This document shows positions 57,901-64,000 of a DNA stretch of 64,000 nt, in pieces. This DNA comes from Omphalotus guepiniiformis. Taxonomy: Eukaryota; Basidiomycota; Agaricomycetes; Agaricales; Omphalotaceae. Position 1 is the first letter of the stretch; the number at the start of each line of letters is the position of its first letter. The notes beneath the pieces are model-generated. The model was not told where the DNA came from. It worked only from the letters and a program-made list of their open reading frames with translations, and made no database searches. Both the position numbers and the translations under genes were made by a program. The DNA lies in contig JAQOOI010000080.1 in the NCBI GenBank assembly GCA_028554645.1, forward strand, positions 992,001 through 1,056,000. The letters are read 5' to 3'.

Positions 57901-58522
57901 GAACCGCGCTGGGTCCGGACTGGTGACATACCTGATTGGTTGCGTAGCATGTTTGGCCGTATGTTTTGGGTCACCGGAGATGCTGCAGAGGGATGGGAAA
58001 AGAAAATTACGGTGGTTGACCCCGATCCTGTACGTCACCTCTAAAGGTACCTGTGTTCATCGATTCTGAGCTGTCTTTTAGCCTCCAACTATCTGGACTG
58101 TCCTTGAGGGCTGGGCTCAAAACTCTCCCGTGGGGCTTGCAAACGAAAGGCAACGATTTTTGAAGACACATATGTCGGAGACTGAAAATATTCTCGAGAT
58201 TCTCCTTCGCCTCGTTCGTGGCGAGCGGGCCACGGCTTTCTCTTCTGGATCAACTATTTCTGCACCAAGTGTCTCCGGCCCTCTCCTCTCTGCACTGTCG
58301 CAGGGTACTGCACATGGTTCCCAACAGACTCATGTCTCTCTTGCGGTTCTCGCTATGTTTCAGATGACAATCGATTATGCGGCAAAAGCCATGGGAGAGA
58401 AGGGCAAAAGCGAGGTCGAGGAGCGCACCGGGGAGATTATTCGCTGTCTGCCTTCTCACCTCATATACAAGAGCTTGGACGGTATATTCAAGGAGTGGCG
58501 GGTGGAAAGGAAGGGACGATGA
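54988..58522 (+). CDS. Long RGG-, Gln- and Pro-rich protein of unknown function
   Basis: Not recognised by function. The ATG at 54988 (MNKNPFIPQPATYTPPQPPL) begins a Pro/Gln-rich prion-like region, then a Gly/Arg-rich region with repeated RGG and GRGG boxes (about 55630-56010), a short hydrophobic-aromatic block LTDFKIVGLEIRSLSWMWGV near 56130, a RIRIYFHTPVTADDSHPIPQ block, and acidic stretches. After an intron at about 56820-56908 comes a Ser/Thr-rich part. A more ordered C-terminal domain then includes LVIDAEVVDSVKIYRSEGRI, IEGLSDVTKSYAPI, WVRTGDIPDWLRSMFGRMFW and WTVLEGWAQNSPVGLANERQ, ending KSLDGIFKEWRVERKGR. The RGG/QP content suggests an RNA-associated condensate protein; the C-terminal domain looks conserved but unnamed. 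Confidence 0.75.
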
Positions 58523-59160
58523 ATGTTACTTATTTTGATCTGCCTGGCCTGCACTACTCTAGGTCCGTCCTCATATTGTATTACTACTCGAACGTATAAT
58601 TTGACTTGGCAAGGCAAGACGCGAAGTCTTGCGACAAATTCTGTGTATTCTTGCGAGCTTCACACGCCGCTCGTCTGGAAACGAACTACACGACCGAGTT
58701 TGTGGTGTCTGAGGAGCATCTGATTCGTTTCTACTTATCGCCGTTGTCTATAACCATAAAACCCCCAGCCCAGAGTGTGAACGGGCAGGCTTGAATTTTG
58801 CTCGAAGAACCACGCTACATGTTCGCCTCTGTACTTGCAATGCATCTTAGCCATAGGTCGCTGCACATGCGGCTGTGATAATCGTCCGGCGGACTCTGCT
58901 CTGCAAACTGAGCTTCTATGGGGTTTCTGCGGGCATTGGGCACGTAACACGAATGATAGCGATAAGGTTCCGCATCTTCACTCCTCAAGAACACGTAAGA
59001 TCAAGTTCCAGTTGCTTAGTTCCACTTTCGAATAGGCTTTTCAGACATGTCAAGACAGAGAGCTGCCGGCCTAAGCCGTAAAGTACGCGCAAACAAGCAC
59101 AACTTTCCAAGGTTCGATATACAATCTACGTGTCTTGAAGAAGTTCAGCTAGGGAGGGTC
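58523..59160. other. Intergenic region upstream of the second P450
   Basis: Short overlapping plus frames (58523-59081) have no recognisable domain. The P450 ATG at 59161 is preceded by a plausible leader. Confidence 0.45.
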
Positions 59161-61307
59161 ATGGATTCGACGTCGATCTTGCCGCTCTTTAGCACTGTTT
59201 TAGTCCTCTCTGTGATTTTGACCTATGTCCTGACGAAGTATCGCGCTACTCACCCCCTTCCACCTGGCCCGCCTGGATTGCCTTTGGTGGGTAATGTACT
59301 CAATGCCCCCTCCCAATTTGAATGGATCAGATACGCACAGTGGGCGAAAGAATATAGTATGTTGTTTCGACGACTGCGCTCATACCTACAGTTCACCATG
59401 TCCAAGAATCGGACCTAATATTCCTGCAAGTATTTGGGACTGGGATGCTAGTGCTCTCTCGCCAGGAAGACGCGGAAGAACTATTGGAAAAGCGATCGGC
59501 CATATATTCGAACAGGTATGTCACACGACGCTCGAGGGTTGCCCATTTGTTTCATGCGTTTCGAAGACCTTCAATACCTATGATGGACATGCGAGTTGCT
59601 CTAAAATTTGTTATCTATAGCTCATCTCCTGATGTCTGTCTGGCAGTATCGGCAATAGCAAAGTCGTTGTTCCCGTTATGCCATACTGCGAGCACTGGAA
59701 AGGTAGTGATCAATTTTGTTGTGCGGGTAGTATACGGTATTCAACGAAGTCGAATTCAGACTGTCGCAAAGTCTTTCATCGCGAGGTAGAATCCAAAACA
59801 GTGCTGCATAGACCTCGAGAAATAGCCGCCACACTAAGATTACTCGTGCGTCTCTGCGATTCTGAAGGGAGCAACACCGATTCGAGTGTTTGGAAACTGT
59901 AGGTACGAGCTTTGACCTGTCGGGGCTAGTTACTGAATACGCCTTCAAGGTGGTCCTCCGATGTTGTCTTATCACTAGCATACGGCATTGAAGTTCTACC
60001 TCAGGATGACCCTTTCGTCAAGATTGCGGATGAAGCTGCAGCATCGTTTACCATGGCTGGCCAACCGGGATCTTTTCTCGGTCTGGTTTGTTTTCATGAA
60101 CCATCTGAATTAAGAAAGTGATTTTTTTGCAGTGAACGTGCTCCCGTTTCTCAGACATGTGCCTGCTTGGGTCCCAGGGGCTGGTTTCCAACGTAAGATC
60201 GTGACGTGGCGTAGAGCCATATATGCGCTCGCGGATGCACCTTTCAAAGCCATTCAGGAGAAAATAGTGAATAGCATTTTCATTTTGGCATACTAGGCGC
60301 TTACAGCAGTTCTCTAGACGCTTGGACAAGACGTCCGGTCTTCAATCGCATCGCGAATGATACCTACCCTAGAAACCCAAGATTCAGAAGGATATTCAAA
60401 AGACTCAGTCATTTTACGGGATACTCTCGCCAATATCTTTGCCGGTGTGTACTCCCGATTCCTCGAATTGTCCTCTGACAATCACCATTTTTCGATTTCC
60501 CTCTAGCTGGACCTGATGTATGTCTTTTATCAAGAATAATGTGGTACTGAGAAAAGATAATCTTGCTCTAGCTTGCAGTAGCCATGGAGACTTTCCTGCT
60601 AGCCATGGTCATGAACCCTTCTGCAGCACAGAAAGCACAGCATGCTCTGGACCAAAAAATACAGTCGGATCTTCCCAGCTTTAGCGACTTCAGCGATCAA
60701 CAGATCCCATATCTCGAAGCACTAGTCAATGAAGTCCTTCGCTGGAACCCTATCGCTCCTCTCGCAATGCCTCACGCAACGACCGCAGATGACTTCTACA
60801 AGGGCTATTTTATCCCTAAAGGTACCATTGTTATGGCCAATGTCTACTCAATGCTTCGTGATGAGAAAGTATACGGGCCCGAGACTCACATATTCAGGCC
60901 AGAACGTTTTCTGGATGCTGAAGGAAATGTCAACGCAAATGTCCCTGCCCCTGATGCTGCATTCGGTTTTGGGAGACGTAAATGCGCAGGGAGACGTGCG
61001 TATGCCCCACGTTGAATCTATGAATTTCGTTTATCAGGAGATATTTAGACATGGCCCGTGAAGTACTCTTGCTCGTGATCGCATCTGTGCTTTGGTGCTT
61101 CGATATCCTGAAAGCAAGAGATCACAAAGGAGAGGTTCTCCAGCCGTCGGGAAGATATATTTCAGGCGCCGTATGGTAAGTTGAACACTGGTCAAGGCTA
61201 GAAACATTATTAATGAATTTCGAAGTCGTCCGGAACCTTTTCAGTGCATTTTCAAGCTAAGGTCAACTCACTTACGACAGCTCATCCTGGAATCCGCTGA
61301 TGAGTAG
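59161..61307 (+). CDS. Cytochrome P450 monooxygenase
   Basis: Membrane-anchored class II P450. MDSTSILPLFSTVLVLSVIL is the anchor, followed by HPLPPGPPGLPLVGNVL. Exons continue LIFLQVFGTGMLVLSRQED, EELLEKRSAIYSNR, PSIPMMD, VVVPVMPYCEHWKDCRKVFH (C helix, joined over 59706-59760 or so), LWSSDVVLSLAYGIEVLPQD, VNVLPFLRHVPAWVPGAGF, RDTLANIFAAGPDLAVAMET (I helix), QIPYLEALVNEVLRWNP (ExxR), FRPERFLD, and FGFGRRKCAGR, with a C-terminal exon ending in FQCIFKLRSTHLRQ. The frame is intact over about a dozen introns. Oddities: one needs a GC-AG intron (59591-59646), one exon is 11 nt (60507-60517), and the I helix reads AGPDLA, without the usual threonine. Substrate unknown. Confidence 0.83.
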
Positions 61308-61997
61308 ACAACCGAAAAGCCCTGGAATTCCTTTACTCAGTGTACTTAGCTGTCTCTGATGCATTGATCAAACTAGTCTGGATGTGATGCGAGCTTGATC
61401 TCTTCTGAAGTTGAAACTATCCAGACAAACTCGGAAATGCCGCAATAAGACAGCCAGTCCGAACAATCTCATCCTCATTTTCGCTTCAAAGCCGCTGACT
61501 ACTGTAGCCTGCGAATATGACATATAATCTCACGAGTGGCGCTTCTCAACATAAACCACTGCAGACTCTTGTCTTGGGAAAGAATACTCTTCGTCAACGC
61601 TTCTGTCAACAGACAAACGCCGACCGTCAAAGTCCTGATCACTGAAATGATGTCCGTGGCAACTCGCGAGCATTGAAGGGCATGCGTAAACCGGCACATG
61701 TTACTTCGCAAACGCAGAATTAATCTGGATACGGAATATAGGATTTAGAAGAATCTTTGGGCGGTAGGTAGGTGGCGAAACGAGATGCGGTGAGAACATC
61801 GATATCATGGTAGTCGTCGGTCCGAACGAGCAGGTCAAGTCAGCATCTTTGCACCAACAAACCGAATTAGTTGCAGGTTTCTGGCGGTGGATAGGCGGTG
61901 AACTTGAAAGTGTTTAAAATATCGAGCTCTGACGCAGTCGGAGGGCCTTACCTTGCAATGGCCAGAGTTGTGAGAAATGCTCGAGTCATCTACAACC
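61308..61997. other. Intergenic region between P450 and reductase genes
   Basis: A 70-codon minus frame at 61499-61711 has no family features. Probably the reductase promoter. Confidence 0.45.
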
Positions 61998-63468
<1,471 letters not shown>

Positions 63469-64000
63469 CTCGATGCTTGCTTTCTCAATTGTAGTCAGTC
63501 AGTAGATTTTGTGTAAATCATCGTATCATTGAAGTTTGAACTGGAAAGATTGAACATGGAAAGATTGAACATGGAAGTTATAGTAGAGTAAGTTTTTAAT
63601 TTTAGGCTCGTGCCCAGTCGGTGTTCCGGCCCGGAGAAGCCGTTTCGAGTCGTTTGTAGCAGGGTTATAGTTCAAATATGATCCAAGGATGTCACTGTCA
63701 TATGCTCTTCAAACAATACTGGTACATAAGTGTAGTATAAGTTCACAATATTAACCCTCCTACCAACACCATTTTGAGAGGTCTTCAAAATACACTATGA
63801 GATGTCATACGAGTCGCCACTGACTGAAATCGCATTTCCGTGCCGGCTATAGTATCAGTGTGAGTAGCATACACCCCCTGTGCATGGATTTCGTGCAGGT
63901 TCAGCATTATACGCGACATCAGCGTTACAGATAAACTAATGTTCAGTTGAGTATCACTGCTAGGCTGCTGTGGAAGTATATCATGATTGACGTACCAGCT
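63469..64000. other. 3' flank with a short tandem duplication
   Basis: No gene was recognised. GGAAAGATTGAACAT is repeated twice in tandem at 63543-63572, probably in the reductase 3' UTR. The remaining sequence shows no long frame. Confidence 0.5.

Noticed and set aside
59161..61307. Second P450 as a pseudogene, because many frames are broken on first reading
   Set aside because: Every break is resolved by a short intron, including one GC-AG intron; the ExxR and heme motifs are intact.
61499..61711. 70-codon minus frame between P450 and reductase
   Set aside because: No features; promoter region.

Overview
The window looks like a gene-dense stretch of a filamentous basidiomycete (Agaricomycetes-type) nuclear chromosome. 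Genes are packed on both strands and cut by many 45-65 bp GT-AG introns. Protein content is typical of such fungi: a THO2 homologue with an RD-rich tail, a Mrc1/claspin homologue, an ABC protein of the basidiomycete type, CYP-type P450s with several introns, and a PHO81-type SPX-ankyrin protein. No tRNA, rRNA, CRISPR array or complete transposon was recognised.

0-24 kb, mostly housekeeping: MRC1 (5' end missing), a small membrane protein, tafazzin, two cation/proton exchanger paralogues of the CAX superfamily flanking an oppositely oriented eIF3g gene, a secreted six-hairpin glycosidase (GH105/GH88-like), THO2 and GTP cyclohydrolase I. 24-35 kb: an ABC transporter-like protein, the phosphate sensor/CDK inhibitor PHO81, peroxin PEX12, a UPF0303 protein and mitochondrial SSB. 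35-49 kb: HBS1 with a large internal exon that makes it a probable HBS1/SKI7 dual gene, a CBM48 protein, a basic hypothetical protein, a METTL21/EFM-type methyltransferase, the divergent mitochondrial pair BOL3-COX15, and proteasome subunit alpha 1. 49-64 kb is more accessory in character: a berberine-bridge-type FAD oxidase, a decayed P450, a long RGG/proline-rich protein of unknown function, a second, apparently intact P450 and an alkenal/enone reductase.

Functional themes: mitochondrial biogenesis (tafazzin, mtSSB, BOL3, COX15), RNA surveillance and export (HBS1/SKI7, THO2), and ion/phosphate homeostasis (exchangers, PHO81). The most interesting item is the HBS1 locus. One donor faces two alternative acceptors in the same phase, and the first leads into an exon of about 1.9 kb that ends in its own stop codon 59 bp before the second acceptor. 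This is the architecture expected if one gene makes both the ribosome-rescue GTPase Hbs1 and a Ski7-like exosome adaptor. Other points are three stop-free introns of length 3n in GTP cyclohydrolase I, an intron bounded by 11-bp direct repeats, 6-nt initial coding exons in PHO81 and PSMA1, a possible non-AG acceptor in mtSSB, and a P450 pair in which one gene is decayed and the other lacks the I-helix threonine. All exon structures were inferred by eye from splice signals and family similarity; no search was run.
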